Source: Spirosoma pollinicola (GTDB lineage Bacteria > Bacteroidota > Bacteroidia > Cytophagales > Spirosomataceae). From it: 64,000 nt of DNA. Under the pieces are notes generated by a model. The model saw nothing but the letters and a program-made list of their open reading frames with translations, ran no database searches and was not told the DNA's origin. Positions 23,121 through 31,198 of the stretch are shown piece by piece. The first letter of the stretch is position 1, and the number at the start of each line of letters is the position of its first letter. The translations under genes were made by a program, and so were the position numbers. Location of the stretch: assembly GCF_002831565.1 (NCBI RefSeq), contig NZ_CP025096.1:806001-870000 (forward strand), read 5' to 3'.

Positions 23121-23173
23121 ATTGTGAATCAAAGTAAATCACAAATTTTCACATTTGAAAGAAATTGTGAAAA
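23121..23173. promoter_or_regulatory. Repressor operators between divergent early and repressor genes
   Basis: Two inverted repeats share a TTGTGA half-site. TTGTGA (23122-23127) pairs with TCACAA (23139-23144), and TTTTCACA (23146-23153) pairs with TGTGAAAA (23166-23173). Each arm spacing is 11-12 bases. They lie between the start codons of the divergent genes and are the expected targets of the S24 repressor. Confidence 0.65.
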
Positions 23174-23179
23174 ATAAAT

Positions 23180-23875
23180 ATGAGTTTAGCACACTTAATA
23201 AAGCAAGGGCGCAAAAATAGAGGCTGGACACAGCAGCAGTTAGCCGACGCATCTGGAGTCAAAAGAGAAATTATAGCAAAAGTTGAAACTGGAAAAAGTG
23301 GATTTGGTGCTGATAATCAGAAAGCAATCGCTGATGTATTCGGAATTTCACCAGTAATGCTGGAATTTGTAAAATCTGATTCACAAATTATCACAAAAGA
23401 TAAACAGAGTTCGGAAGTAGCGAAGAACGTTAAGCCGTTGGTTTATTTTTCACAACTTCCTGAAAAAGACGCCGATCTTTACATCCCCTATTACGATGTT
23501 GAGATTACTGCCGGCCGCATTGAACTGTACTTTGATGATGTTGATGAGATTCCGGAAGGATATATTTATGCACCCCAGTACCGGGATTGTATTGCCTGCA
23601 ACGTGAAGGGAGATTCGATGTATGACCGGATATTTCCCGGATCAAGATTATACGTCTACCACCTGCCGAATAAGAAGTACATTGATTTCGGGCAAATTTA
23701 TTTGGTCGTTCTGGATGGGTATCGCTTGCTCAAGTACGTCCACCCCCACCCTAGTGACGAGACCAAGATTGTCCTCTCCTCTTATAATAAGCACTATAGC
23801 GATTGGTCAGTAGACCGTGTTGATATTTTGAACTTGTTTTTGGTAAAAGGCTATGAGAATCAAAATGCTATTTAA
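23180..23875 (+). CDS. LexA/CI-like phage repressor (XRE + S24 peptidase)
   Basis: A 231-residue repressor. Residues 5-62 form the XRE helix-turn-helix (GWTQQQLADASGVKREIIAK). The C-terminal part is an S24 self-cleaving domain with Ser146 in GDSM, Lys185 in RLLKY and an Ala111-Gly112 bond in ITAGR as the likely cleavage site. It would hold the prophage silent and be inactivated by RecA after DNA damage. It is transcribed away from the early operon over paired TTGTGA operators. All key residues are present, so the switch appears intact. Confidence 0.92.
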   Translation: MSLAHLIKQGRKNRGWTQQQLADASGVKREIIAKVETGKSGFGADNQKAIADVFGISPVMLEFVKSDSQIITKDKQSSEVAKNVKPLVYFSQLPEKDADLYIPYYDVEITAGRIELYFDDVDEIPEGYIYAPQYRDCIACNVKGDSMYDRIFPGSRLYVYHLPNKKYIDFGQIYLVVLDGYRLLKYVHPHPSDETKIVLSSYNKHYSDWSVDRVDILNLFLVKGYENQNAI

Positions 23876-23918
23876 TAGTATGGATATTTGCCTACGCAAA
23901 CCTTAAACCACACCCTAC

Positions 23919-24452
23919 ATGAAAATACTGTTTACTCTCCTTCTTTTTTCAGTATGCTTACCCTTAGTTCAAGCTCAAAAGAATTTCGTCGAAAATGGTA
24001 AACTGAATGGCATTCTACCTTTAGATGAGTCAGGGAACGTAGTATATCAGATCGTCAAATCGGTTGAGGGAGTAAGTAAAGATGAACTCTATAAGCGGGG
24101 CCGAAAGTGGTTTGTCAAAAGTTTTTCATCAGCAAAAGATGTTTTACAGGTAAGCGATGGCCAGAGCGGAGAATTGTCTGCTCAGGCCATCACTCCACTG
24201 CTTACTAAAATCCTCCGCGTAACGCTCGACACCGATCTGAGCTATACGCTCCTGACGGAGCTTAAGGACGGCCGCTACCGGCTCACCTTAACCAATGTTC
24301 GGCTCAACAATCAGCCCCTGCCTCTTTTTAAATTACCCTATATCGGGACTACGCAGACCATGTACACCACGCTCTACACGTCGGTGGATACTCACCTGAC
24401 GGGTTTACTGGCTTCTCTGGAAAAGGCTCTACAAACAGCCGATGATTTTTAA
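23919..24452 (+). CDS. DUF4468 domain-containing exported protein
   Basis: A 177-residue protein with a signal peptide (MKILFTLLLFSVCLPLVQA, cleavage before QK). It is followed by a DUF4468 domain with a TBP-like fold, marked by VEGVSKDELYKRGRKWF near residues 50-66. Function of the family is unknown; it is common in exported Bacteroidota proteins. It begins 43 bases after the repressor, in the position where lysogenic-conversion genes are found, and may be co-expressed with it in lysogens. Confidence 0.82.
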   Translation: MKILFTLLLFSVCLPLVQAQKNFVENGKLNGILPLDESGNVVYQIVKSVEGVSKDELYKRGRKWFVKSFSSAKDVLQVSDGQSGELSAQAITPLLTKILRVTLDTDLSYTLLTELKDGRYRLTLTNVRLNNQPLPLFKLPYIGTTQTMYTTLYTSVDTHLTGLLASLEKALQTADDF

Positions 24453-24500
24453 TTTTTCAAGTCTTACCCCGATTCCTTACTACTTATTTTTCCACAACAC

Positions 24501-25337
24501 ATGAAATCATTCTTTACTTTACTTCTGCTGGCCTTGCCGCTCTTCGGTTTCGCCCAACTGGATACGATTTACACCAACACCGAAAAGATTGCCTGTACGG
24601 TAAAGGAGGTTACTGCTGACGCTGTCCAGTTTGTTTACCCCGGCGAAACGTTATCAAACTCATTGTATAAAAACACAATCAGCAAAATAGCTTTTCGATC
24701 TGGAAGGACTCAACTCTTTTCTGAGTCAACATCGTTAAATACGATACGCTCCATCGAGGATTTTGACAAGGTGACAATCACCCAGGTTGAGGGTGATACA
24801 AAGGGACTTTTTAAACTCGGTGAAGTAAGCTCATCGGCTCGTGGGGGATCTGTTTATTCCAATGTCGATAAGGTAAAGGAACGAGCCATGAAAAAATTAA
24901 AAATGGAGGCCGCTATGCGGGGAGCCAATCTGGTTTATATGGCTTATCAAAAAACAGATGGTAATCAGTATGGGGGTTACTTTCAAGCTGCCAAAGCTGC
25001 TGAAACGATTTATACCGGCGTAGCTTATTCAAACGTAATGCCGAATAAGGATGAATTCCTAAAAAGAATGTCTGGAATTTCTAAAGTGGTTTCTCCACAA
25101 CAGATCGTATTAATGAAAGGAATGTCAATTTCAAAATCAGAGTATGAAACAATAAACTTTAATGTGCCCATTCTTATAAATAGATCTTATATAGAGGGTG
25201 GGCAGATTTATTTAGAGGCAAAAATACAAGGATTTGAAGCTACGAGCTTTAGAGTTGTTCGGTTTGACGATAAATCATTTTCCCTATTAAATGAAGACAA
25301 AAAGAAGGTTGTAAATTTCATAGTACCATTTAATTAG
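24501..25337 (+). CDS. Exported protein of unknown function
   Basis: A 278-residue protein with a signal peptide (MKSFFTLLLLALPLFGFA). The mature part starts with a short motif typical of Bacteroidota periplasmic proteins (DTIYTNTEKIACTVKEVTAD... YKNTISKIAFRSG). A middle region with KLKMEAAMRGANLVYMAYQ resembles heavy-metal-binding-like YbjQ/RcsF-type segments, but no family is certain. It follows the DUF4468 gene by 48 bases in the same direction. A cell-surface role in lysogens is possible. Confidence 0.7.
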   Translation: MKSFFTLLLLALPLFGFAQLDTIYTNTEKIACTVKEVTADAVQFVYPGETLSNSLYKNTISKIAFRSGRTQLFSESTSLNTIRSIEDFDKVTITQVEGDTKGLFKLGEVSSSARGGSVYSNVDKVKERAMKKLKMEAAMRGANLVYMAYQKTDGNQYGGYFQAAKAAETIYTGVAYSNVMPNKDEFLKRMSGISKVVSPQQIVLMKGMSISKSEYETINFNVPILINRSYIEGGQIYLEAKIQGFEATSFRVVRFDDKSFSLLNEDKKKVVNFIVPFN

Positions 25338-25458
25338 ATCTTTAAGGAAATATATAAATTACAAGGACGGATTTACCATTAAAGGTTATATGTTCTTACT
25401 ACCCTTATCGGATACCTATAAGCAAAGTTAATATCAAACTTTATTGAAATATTTTTTT

Positions 25459-25971
25459 ATGGAAGACTTTCTACCAACAATTAGAGAAATAATTTCGGGA
25501 TTAGTTTTAGCTGGTCTATCCTGGACAGGGTCTTATATTTGGAATAAATATATTAGGCGTATCAACATTCGACAATTACCTTCATGGGCTACCTATGGAT
25601 TAATTATTTACGCTTTTTTATCAATTACAATACTAGCTTTTCAGTATTATCAGCTACATAAACCATTAAAAAAGCATATCAATGAAGTTTTTGATCATCA
25701 AACAGTTGTTCTTGATGGCAATTCTTATCAAAATTGTGTTTTTAATAATTCTTTGTTAGTGATAGAGGGTGTTAGGCGATTTGAACTCTCTAGTCCAGTT
25801 CTATCTAATACTCAATTTAAACTTGACAAAAGAGCTAATATTGGTTTAAGTATTTTATTAATGATGAAAGAAGATAAGGCAATGGAGCCAAATGTCATGA
25901 ATTTTTTTGAAAGTCTTAAATATGCAAAAATTAATGATAGTTTACCCGGCGTAACAATAGAGGATCTTTAA
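25459..25971 (+). CDS. Two-helix membrane protein with beta-rich tail
   Basis: A 170-residue protein. ATG at 25459 is preferred to a TTG 15 bases earlier. Two membrane helices (about 9-27 and 46-66) are followed by a tail with DGNSYQNCVFNNSLLVIEG, a pattern like a short beta-helix or pentapeptide-type strand, and a helical end. It is visibly AT-rich and followed closely by a coiled-coil gene. Function unknown. The topology suits an accessory or exclusion protein. Confidence 0.6.
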   Translation: MEDFLPTIREIISGLVLAGLSWTGSYIWNKYIRRINIRQLPSWATYGLIIYAFLSITILAFQYYQLHKPLKKHINEVFDHQTVVLDGNSYQNCVFNNSLLVIEGVRRFELSSPVLSNTQFKLDKRANIGLSILLMMKEDKAMEPNVMNFFESLKYAKINDSLPGVTIEDL

Positions 25972-26021
25972 TGAAAAGCTTTACCAAATCACAATTATTT
26001 TTAAAAATAACTGCTAAGTAA

Positions 26022-26288
26022 ATGAGCATTCCATTAATTGAATTAGAAAACAAAAAAAATGAACTTGAAAATAAAATTGCGAAGGCAAAATCTTTAATAG
26101 ATCAATTGGGAGAAACACTAGAAAAAGATGTTAATAATATATCCAAAAGTGAAGAAATAATTAATCTGAAAAATCAAATATATCGTGATATTGAATTTCG
26201 CAAAAAACAATGTGAAGAATTTGAACAAACCTATAACGCAATTTTGGATGAAATTAAACTCGAAAAACTTTTATTTAATTTAGATTAA
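26022..26288 (+). CDS. 88-residue coiled-coil protein
   Basis: Almost entirely charged heptad-like helix (LIELENKKNELENKIAKAKS, ILDEIKLEKLLFNLD). It lies 50 bases after the two-helix membrane gene and may be its partner. It is AT-rich. No family can be named; coiled-coil proteins give weak similarity to many others. Confidence 0.5.
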   Translation: MSIPLIELENKKNELENKIAKAKSLIDQLGETLEKDVNNISKSEEIINLKNQIYRDIEFRKKQCEEFEQTYNAILDEIKLEKLLFNLD

Positions 26289-26308
26289 TAAATAGAATTT
26301 TTAAGTTA

Positions 26309-26380
26309 TCAATCATCCTCAATAATAACCCCCATCGCTGAATCCAGACCCTCCCTTCAAAGCAGTTCATTTACCGCTGT
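26309..26380 (-). pseudogene. Remnant of a tyrosine integrase 3' end
   Basis: Read leftward, the last codons give REGLDSAMGVIIEDD and stop. This nearly repeats the end of the intact integrase at 27905 (REGLDSAMGAIFGED and stop). The DNA shares CCCCCAT-GCTGAATCCAG with one differing base, and ACCGCTG about 30 bases further on. Further in, the frame is broken. The intact copy has the same orientation 1.6 kb to the right, so the intervening two-gene module is bracketed by integrase ends. Confidence 0.72.
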
Positions 26381-26492
26381 GATTGATGGAAACAAAATCT
26401 CATTTCCAAGTTAAAATTTAATTATTGGCTATACAAAAGAATGATTTAGCTTAAAACTTATTGAGTTTTCAATAACAGCCACACCATAAGAT

Positions 26493-26969
26493 ATGATTTT
26501 GTACTCAACAAACGTTTTCTTAAAATATCATATTCAACAAAAATATTTTAATGACGTTCATTATGTCTGGTGTAGCGAACTCTTTGATAGTAAAACTGCT
26601 TCTATTTATTCGCCAGGATCACTAGTGCCGCCAAGTTCCAATCCAGCAGACATATATCGACAATTGAAAGCAGATGTTTCAGGTGGAGATTCGCATAGTG
26701 CTAAAATTGTTGAACAACGAGCTTCAATTATAGCCCGGGCAACTGAGTGGGAGATAAATGGCGTAATTAATAGTTTGGTTAAAGATGACATTATTTATAT
26801 TGCGACCAATGGTTCTATTAACTATTGGAGACCCTTAATATATGTAATACCCAAAGCGCCATTGATTACTCGCTTACATACCGTACCAGCAAGCAAGTGT
26901 GCTGGACTAGGTACAGAATATATAATAAATGATTTAAACAGAGCTGAATTTGATATTATCGAATTATAA
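26493..26969 (+). CDS. First gene of an AT-rich two-gene module, function unknown
   Basis: A 158-residue soluble protein. It has the segments KYFNDVHYVWCSELFDSK, EQRASIIARATEWEING and IYIATNGSINYWRPLIYVIP, suggesting an alpha/beta fold. No membrane segment, signal peptide or known catalytic motif is seen. It is followed after 2 bases by a 308-residue gene, so the two are surely co-translated. The pair is AT-rich, sits next to the integrase, and is bracketed by integrase 3'-end copies. The setting is typical of phage-borne defence or toxin modules. No known family is recognised. Confidence 0.65.
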   Translation: MILYSTNVFLKYHIQQKYFNDVHYVWCSELFDSKTASIYSPGSLVPPSSNPADIYRQLKADVSGGDSHSAKIVEQRASIIARATEWEINGVINSLVKDDIIYIATNGSINYWRPLIYVIPKAPLITRLHTVPASKCAGLGTEYIINDLNRAEFDIIEL

Positions 26970-26971
26970 TT

Positions 26972-27898
26972 ATGTTACAATCATTAAGAAATATAGAGTC
27001 GGTAAAAGCTCAATCTGTTTTGGCTGATATTACCATTTCTTTTCTACCCAATCCTTATGAAACTTCCTATATAACTAATTCTTTTGGAGATATACACAAG
27101 TTAGTTTTACAGGAGGTAAGAAAAAGGACTTATGTTAAAGAAGATGACAATTCATTAAAAGCTCGAACAAAAATACTCTCATTTCTAACAACTGAAATGA
27201 CAAACCTTTCGTTAACGCCTGAGCGAAAGAAGAAAGCAAAGGAGCGTTTGGGCGATATCGGGATCTTACCAATACATGATTATAAAGTGAAATTTACAAA
27301 CACTTTTAAATCATTTGAGGATATGGGAATAAAGACTTCTCATATTTCTAATGCTATATTAAGATCAGACAAATATTTTCACGTTGAGGATATTAAAACA
27401 CCGATAAGTTTTTTTACAAAAAAGATTAATACTGAATTGCCGGAAGATGTATTCATTCTTCTGATAATTACATCAAGGGAAAAAGCTTCGCTCGTGGTTA
27501 GGGGTGCTTGGCGAGTTTATTTATCGGAAGTTAATGCATCAGATGACTATAACCCCTATCAATTGTTTCTAACATTTCTAGAAAGATATGGCTTGACAAT
27601 ACGTGTATCAAATTCGGATTGGGCAAAATTTATACCGTTTGAAGTGGTAACTTCACAATCTGAAAATTTACCTTATCTAGTAAAATATCAAAACCTCGAC
27701 ACCAATACTCAACAATTTATGTCATGTGCGGTTGTCAAGAAAACATCTGTTATAAATGTGTATGAAGTGTTTTGTATTTATTCTGTTGACATTGATATGT
27801 ATCAGCATGATTTAAGAAAACATGGTATCGAGTTTTCAAATAAGTTTGATATTAGAAATCAGTTTGTTATTCACACCGAAACATTTCAACTACCCTAA
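26972..27898 (+). CDS. Second gene of the AT-rich two-gene module, function unknown
   Basis: A 308-residue soluble alpha/beta protein. It has a basic helical region at about 60-105 (LTPERKKKAKERLGDIGILP) and a beta-rich C-terminal half (EDVFILLIITSREKASLVV; VVKKTSVINVYEVFCIYS). No nuclease, ATPase or TIR motif could be found. It starts 2 bases after the 158-residue gene and ends 7 bases before the convergent integrase gene. Its size and strict pairing suggest a two-component system in which one part may sense or restrain the other. This is speculative. Confidence 0.65.
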   Translation: MLQSLRNIESVKAQSVLADITISFLPNPYETSYITNSFGDIHKLVLQEVRKRTYVKEDDNSLKARTKILSFLTTEMTNLSLTPERKKKAKERLGDIGILPIHDYKVKFTNTFKSFEDMGIKTSHISNAILRSDKYFHVEDIKTPISFFTKKINTELPEDVFILLIITSREKASLVVRGAWRVYLSEVNASDDYNPYQLFLTFLERYGLTIRVSNSDWAKFIPFEVVTSQSENLPYLVKYQNLDTNTQQFMSCAVVKKTSVINVYEVFCIYSVDIDMYQHDLRKHGIEFSNKFDIRNQFVIHTETFQLP

Positions 27899-27904
27899 CT
27901 TTTC

Positions 27905-29227
27905 TTAATCCTCCCCAAAAATTGCCCCCATTGCTGAATCCAGCCCTTCCCGATCGAAGCTGTCCAGATACCGCTGAGTGGTATCGAGCTTGGTATGACC
28001 CAGGGCCTGCCGGATATCATCAATCGAAATGTTCTTTGACTCCTTCATCATCCGACGGGCTTTATCGGCAAAGCTGTGGCGGGCCGTGTGGAACGTTAGC
28101 CGTTCGGCAATTCCGGCTTTTTTAGCCAGGGTCTTTAGCTCGCCATTGATCTCGGCCTGCACACTGGAGATATCATTATACAGCTGAATGGCCAGCTCCC
28201 TGGGCATTTTCTTTTTCTGCTCGTAACTAACGTACGAAGCATAGTCAGCCTCATCCGAGAGCACGCCAAACAAATAGCTATCAGTCGTCGTACCGGGCCG
28301 TTTGAAGAGCTCAATGATGCCCCTGGCTTTTTTGTTAAGCCTTGTCGACATAAATTCACCGGTTTTGCTCATCTGGTACTCCAGCCGTTCACTACCCGTC
28401 TCCCCCACGATATTCGAATACCGTAGCTGCAGCACATCTCTGGAACGGATGCCCCCCATCTGGTAGGCAAACAGATAGAGCCACTTGGCCCGAAAGAGCC
28501 AGACACCTGCGCTATAGGTTCGGCCCAGCGTATCGGTTCGGGGTGCTTCCACGTCAACAGATTCCAGGGCGGCCACCTGTTTATCACTGAGCTTTAAGCG
28601 GGGCGCTGGCTTTTCGACGGGCATATCAAAATGCAGAAACGGATCTTTGTCCAAAAGCTCCAGCTTCATGGCCTCCAGGGTCATTCGCTTGATTCGGGCA
28701 AAATAGGTTTTCTGGGTGCCGCCCATCATGCCCTCCGCCTGAAGTTTTCGCTTGAAGCGGTTGAGCAGGTCCAAATTAATACTGGTTAGGGGAATGTCTT
28801 TTCCCGCAAACTCGACAAAACTGTGCAGCCTGGATTTAACGTTTCGTTCATACCCAACCGAGTTGGTACCCACCTCCGCAATAATGCGGTCGGCGAAGCT
28901 GCCCAGCGTCCAACCCCCATTGGGCCGATTGCCCGTCATGCGCTCCACCAGGCCGGTTCCGGTGGCCACGCCCGTCGCGTTGAGGTCCAGGTGTTCATCT
29001 TCAGCTTTACGGAGCAGGTTTAACAGCGTCAGGTTAAACGCTTTTCGTTCGGGGTTTTTACTGATCCAGTTGCCCCGGTCGGCGTGGGGATTGAATTCGC
29101 CTAACTTTACCGAGATCCCGGTTTTAACCCGCCTGGATACCCGGTCTGCCACGATGCGAAGGAAAATATCGTAGGTGCCGTTTTTTCTGGGCTTATTGTT
29201 GAGGCTGAATTTGTAGGTGATGCGCAT
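27905..29227 (-). CDS. Tyrosine-type phage integrase
   Basis: A 440-residue site-specific recombinase with an arm-binding N terminus (RITYKFSLNNKPRKNGTYDI), a SAM-like core-binding domain (about 100-205) and a catalytic domain. The active-site set is complete: Arg in GGIRSRDVLQL, Lys in YQMSKTGEF, His-x-x-Arg in LTFHTARHSFADK, His in QALGHTKLDTTQ, and Tyr in QRYLDSF. It would integrate and excise the element. A tandem 12-base repeat lies just upstream of its start. An integrase 3'-end remnant lies at 26.3 kb. Confidence 0.95.
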   Translation of the reverse strand: MRITYKFSLNNKPRKNGTYDIFLRIVADRVSRRVKTGISVKLGEFNPHADRGNWISKNPERKAFNLTLLNLLRKAEDEHLDLNATGVATGTGLVERMTGNRPNGGWTLGSFADRIIAEVGTNSVGYERNVKSRLHSFVEFAGKDIPLTSINLDLLNRFKRKLQAEGMMGGTQKTYFARIKRMTLEAMKLELLDKDPFLHFDMPVEKPAPRLKLSDKQVAALESVDVEAPRTDTLGRTYSAGVWLFRAKWLYLFAYQMGGIRSRDVLQLRYSNIVGETGSERLEYQMSKTGEFMSTRLNKKARGIIELFKRPGTTTDSYLFGVLSDEADYASYVSYEQKKKMPRELAIQLYNDISSVQAEINGELKTLAKKAGIAERLTFHTARHSFADKARRMMKESKNISIDDIRQALGHTKLDTTQRYLDSFDREGLDSAMGAIFGED

Positions 29228-29239
29228 GGCTAAATGTAG

Positions 29240-29263
29240 TTTACTGCAACATTTACTGCAACA
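29240..29263. repeat. Tandem 12-bp repeat upstream of the integrase
   Basis: TTTACTGCAACA occurs twice head to tail immediately before the integrase start. It could be an arm-type integrase binding site, part of the attachment site, or an operator. The left end of the element would have to be inspected to decide. Confidence 0.55.
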
Positions 29264-29399
29264 TTCCCTTTTGTTTATTTTCTACTATCTTTACTAGCGC
29301 ACTTTACAAACTTGCTTAATCGCCTTTAATTGATGTGTTTAGCTTAGTTAAGCGCAAATGAACCTAATATGTTGTAACTTCCCCATGGTCACACAGAAA

Positions 29400-29447
29400 A
29401 ACAAATAATGCGCTGGTAACGAATAAGTTACAGCGCATTATTTGTTT
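29400..29447. terminator. Long bidirectional terminator hairpin
   Basis: Arms of 20-21 bases (ACAAATAATGCGCTG-GTAAC and its complement) pair with a single bulge around a 6-base loop. T-runs or A-runs occur on both sides. It insulates the element from host genes to the right. Confidence 0.8.
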
Positions 29448-29469
29448 TATAACCAGAACATTACTGAAA

Positions 29470-29655
29470 CTTATGGTGGTGGACATACACAACAAGTATA
29501 ACTCGTGCCAGCACCAAGCACTACCTATATAATGACTGTGGCCAAACTCCTCAAACGTTTCCTGAGTCTGGAACCTAAACACCCTATTCTTCGAGCACAA
29601 CTAAAAAGACTGACCCACCAGGCATTTGCTTTTTGAAGTCGTTCGCTGTCCATGT
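29470..29655 (-). pseudogene. Possible decayed small-protein gene
   Basis: Leftward, three short protein-like stretches follow one another in different frames: NDFKKQMPGGSVFLVVLEE, then FRFQTQETFEEFGHSHY, then VVLGAGTSYTCCVCPPP ending in TAA at about 29470. Joined by two frameshifts they would make a peptide of about 60 residues with a Cys-rich end. No intact frame exists, so this is a weak call. Nothing else is seen between 29228 and 29658 besides the repeat and terminator listed. Confidence 0.22.
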
Positions 29656-29658
29656 TGA

Positions 29659-30090
29659 CTAATGAATTAAGCTTGTAGAGTAGCCTTTTATCGTGATGGT
29701 CTGGCTTCTTGCAGGCGGTATATTTCTGAGCCTGCTTTTACGGTCAAAAATTGACAGAAGATATCGCTTCTGCGTTTTCAAGTCGTCAATAACAAGTTCT
29801 TCTTCATACTCACCAACCAGGTATACGTTAGCTCTATCAATGTTCCGGGTCAGCAATTCCTGTTGTGTTTCTCGGTCTAAAATAAATTCGTACTGCAAAT
29901 TTTTTCCCTGGAATACCCTGGCCCTAACGCTGCCATGGGGTTCCAGTTTGATAATGACTCTCCCGTTTAAGGTTTGTACAACGGTCGAACGATCAACACT
30001 TGAGGCTTCCTGATAGGAAGCCAGCGTGAAAAGTGTGAGTATGCAGACCGATAAAAAAGATGACCTACGGTTGAAGAGAAACCCTTTCAT
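29659..30090 (-). CDS. Small exported protein of unknown function
   Basis: A 143-residue protein starting at ATG 30090 (a TTG lies three codons upstream). The N terminus is a signal peptide or membrane anchor (SSFLSVCILTLFTLASYQEA). The rest is a compact beta-rich domain (GRVIIKLEPHGSVRARVFQG; DRANVYLVGEYEEELVIDDL). It is the first clear host-type gene right of the prophage. No family recognised. Confidence 0.62.
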   Translation of the reverse strand: MKGFLFNRRSSFLSVCILTLFTLASYQEASSVDRSTVVQTLNGRVIIKLEPHGSVRARVFQGKNLQYEFILDRETQQELLTRNIDRANVYLVGEYEEELVIDDLKTQKRYLLSIFDRKSRLRNIPPARSQTITIKGYSTSLIH

Positions 30091-30208
30091 AGTCGACAAT
30101 AGTTAAAGGTTTTAAATTTCAGAGGCCAATATAAACAATACATTAATACAAACTAAATTTATAGTTTTAGTGGATATTATAGACGTTTGATTGTGTAGAG
30201 TATCGTTA

Positions 30209-30727
30209 TCATTTAGAGGAACTATTCGACCGTTCGCCTAACTGACTTTTACTTTGTTTGATCAAGCCTTGTTGATAAGCTCGTTTCATCAAGGGAAGAT
30301 ACCGTTTCTGGAAATCCGGTTTCGCATGCCAGACGATCAGCCAGGCGGTTAAAGCCCCCTGCTCACCATACTCTCGTTGAGTAGGCCAGCCAAATGTCTC
30401 GACCAATTTACGGAGCAGCACTTGGTTGGCCTGATCATTGGCAACCATTTTATGGCTAAACAATTGCTGTTTGCAGGTTAAACGGGATCCGTTCTCCAGA
30501 CTATCCCGGTATTGTTGATCGATCTGATAAAGCTGCTTGAGTAAGTTTCGACGCTGAACCAGGGAATAATGCTTGATAGATACCGAACTATCTGTATCGG
30601 CTATTCGACTAGTCAATTCGAACATTACGGTATGACTGCTTACAGGCAATTTACCTTGGGCATCTAAAGGAGAACCAGCTACTAAAAGAAGTATTACCGA
30701 TACACTTATGTTTCTGATACCTCGCAT
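30209..30727 (-). CDS. Exported DUF6624-like protein
   Basis: A 172-residue protein with a signal peptide (ISVSVILLLVAGSPLDAQG). The domain contains the DUF6624 signature: Asn/Asp residues in NDQANQVLLRKLVETFGWPT, then EQGALTAWLIVWHA and a closing MKRAYQQG helix. The family function is unknown; it is widespread in Bacteroidota. The gene stands alone and is divergent from nothing recognisable. Confidence 0.78.
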   Translation of the reverse strand: MRGIRNISVSVILLLVAGSPLDAQGKLPVSSHTVMFELTSRIADTDSSVSIKHYSLVQRRNLLKQLYQIDQQYRDSLENGSRLTCKQQLFSHKMVANDQANQVLLRKLVETFGWPTQREYGEQGALTAWLIVWHAKPDFQKRYLPLMKRAYQQGLIKQSKSQLGERSNSSSK

Positions 30728-31198
30728 GGCATTCCTGGTATGTAATCAACACTATCTGAAGCCGGGAAAAAACCATAATGGCAATATTACCCAACCTAAT
30801 AGCTCAACGAATAATGTTTACCTTCGATTGCTTAACTGTATTACCGAAATAGAGGATCGTATTGCCTGGTTAGTGGAGTACCAACTATACCTCTATACAC
30901 AGTGGCCTGTTTTATTCTTTTGGATGCGTTTAAAAAAAGCATGATACAAGCCGCCCAGATAAATCACGGTCTGCCATTTCGGTTGTTAAAATGTTGAAAA
31001 CTTTATCACATACTCAAACGCGAATGTCAATCTGAGACGTTGATTCGTGAGATGGCAATTTGCGACATTATTTGACTCCAGTAGGTAGTCGTGTAATCCT
31101 ATCAGCCATCGTCGTTTAAAAAGGGCATTTCAAGAGACGGCTTGTTTTTAATACCTGTCAAGTGGCCCGCCACCGCGGTACAGTTCGTAGCCTACGAT
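30728..31198. other. Intergenic region without a supported gene
   Basis: About 470 bases. A rightward 78-codon frame (30708-30944) overlaps the upstream gene start and has poor composition; it is not called. No terminator, repeat family or RNA structure was recognised. Confidence 0.6.

Larger units (their letters stand above)
1..29265. mobile_element. Prophage or prophage-derived element (left end outside the window)
   Basis: Packaging genes (terminase, portal, minor head), a leftward early operon with recombinase, replication initiator and antirepressor, an S24 repressor facing it across inverted-repeat operators, and a terminal tyrosine integrase together define an integrated phage-type element. 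The right border is put just beyond the integrase because plain host-type genes begin at 29.66 kb; no att duplication can be shown since the left end is not in the window. AT-rich cargo islands (TIR operon, 7.5-8.5 kb protein, ATPase-TOPRIM protein, 25.4-27.9 kb genes) interrupt a more GC-balanced phage backbone. Capsid and tail genes are absent from this part, so it may be rearranged, defective, or a satellite. Confidence 0.88.

Noticed and set aside
29364..29600. 78-codon leftward frame right of the integrase
   Set aside because: It runs through both arms of the long terminator hairpin; only short segments look protein-like, listed separately as a possible decayed gene.
29228..29658. tRNA gene as prophage attachment site
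   Set aside because: No cloverleaf or CCA-end pattern could be found on either strand.
30708..30944. 78-codon rightward frame
   Set aside because: Overlaps the start of a well-supported exported protein gene and has no recognisable features.
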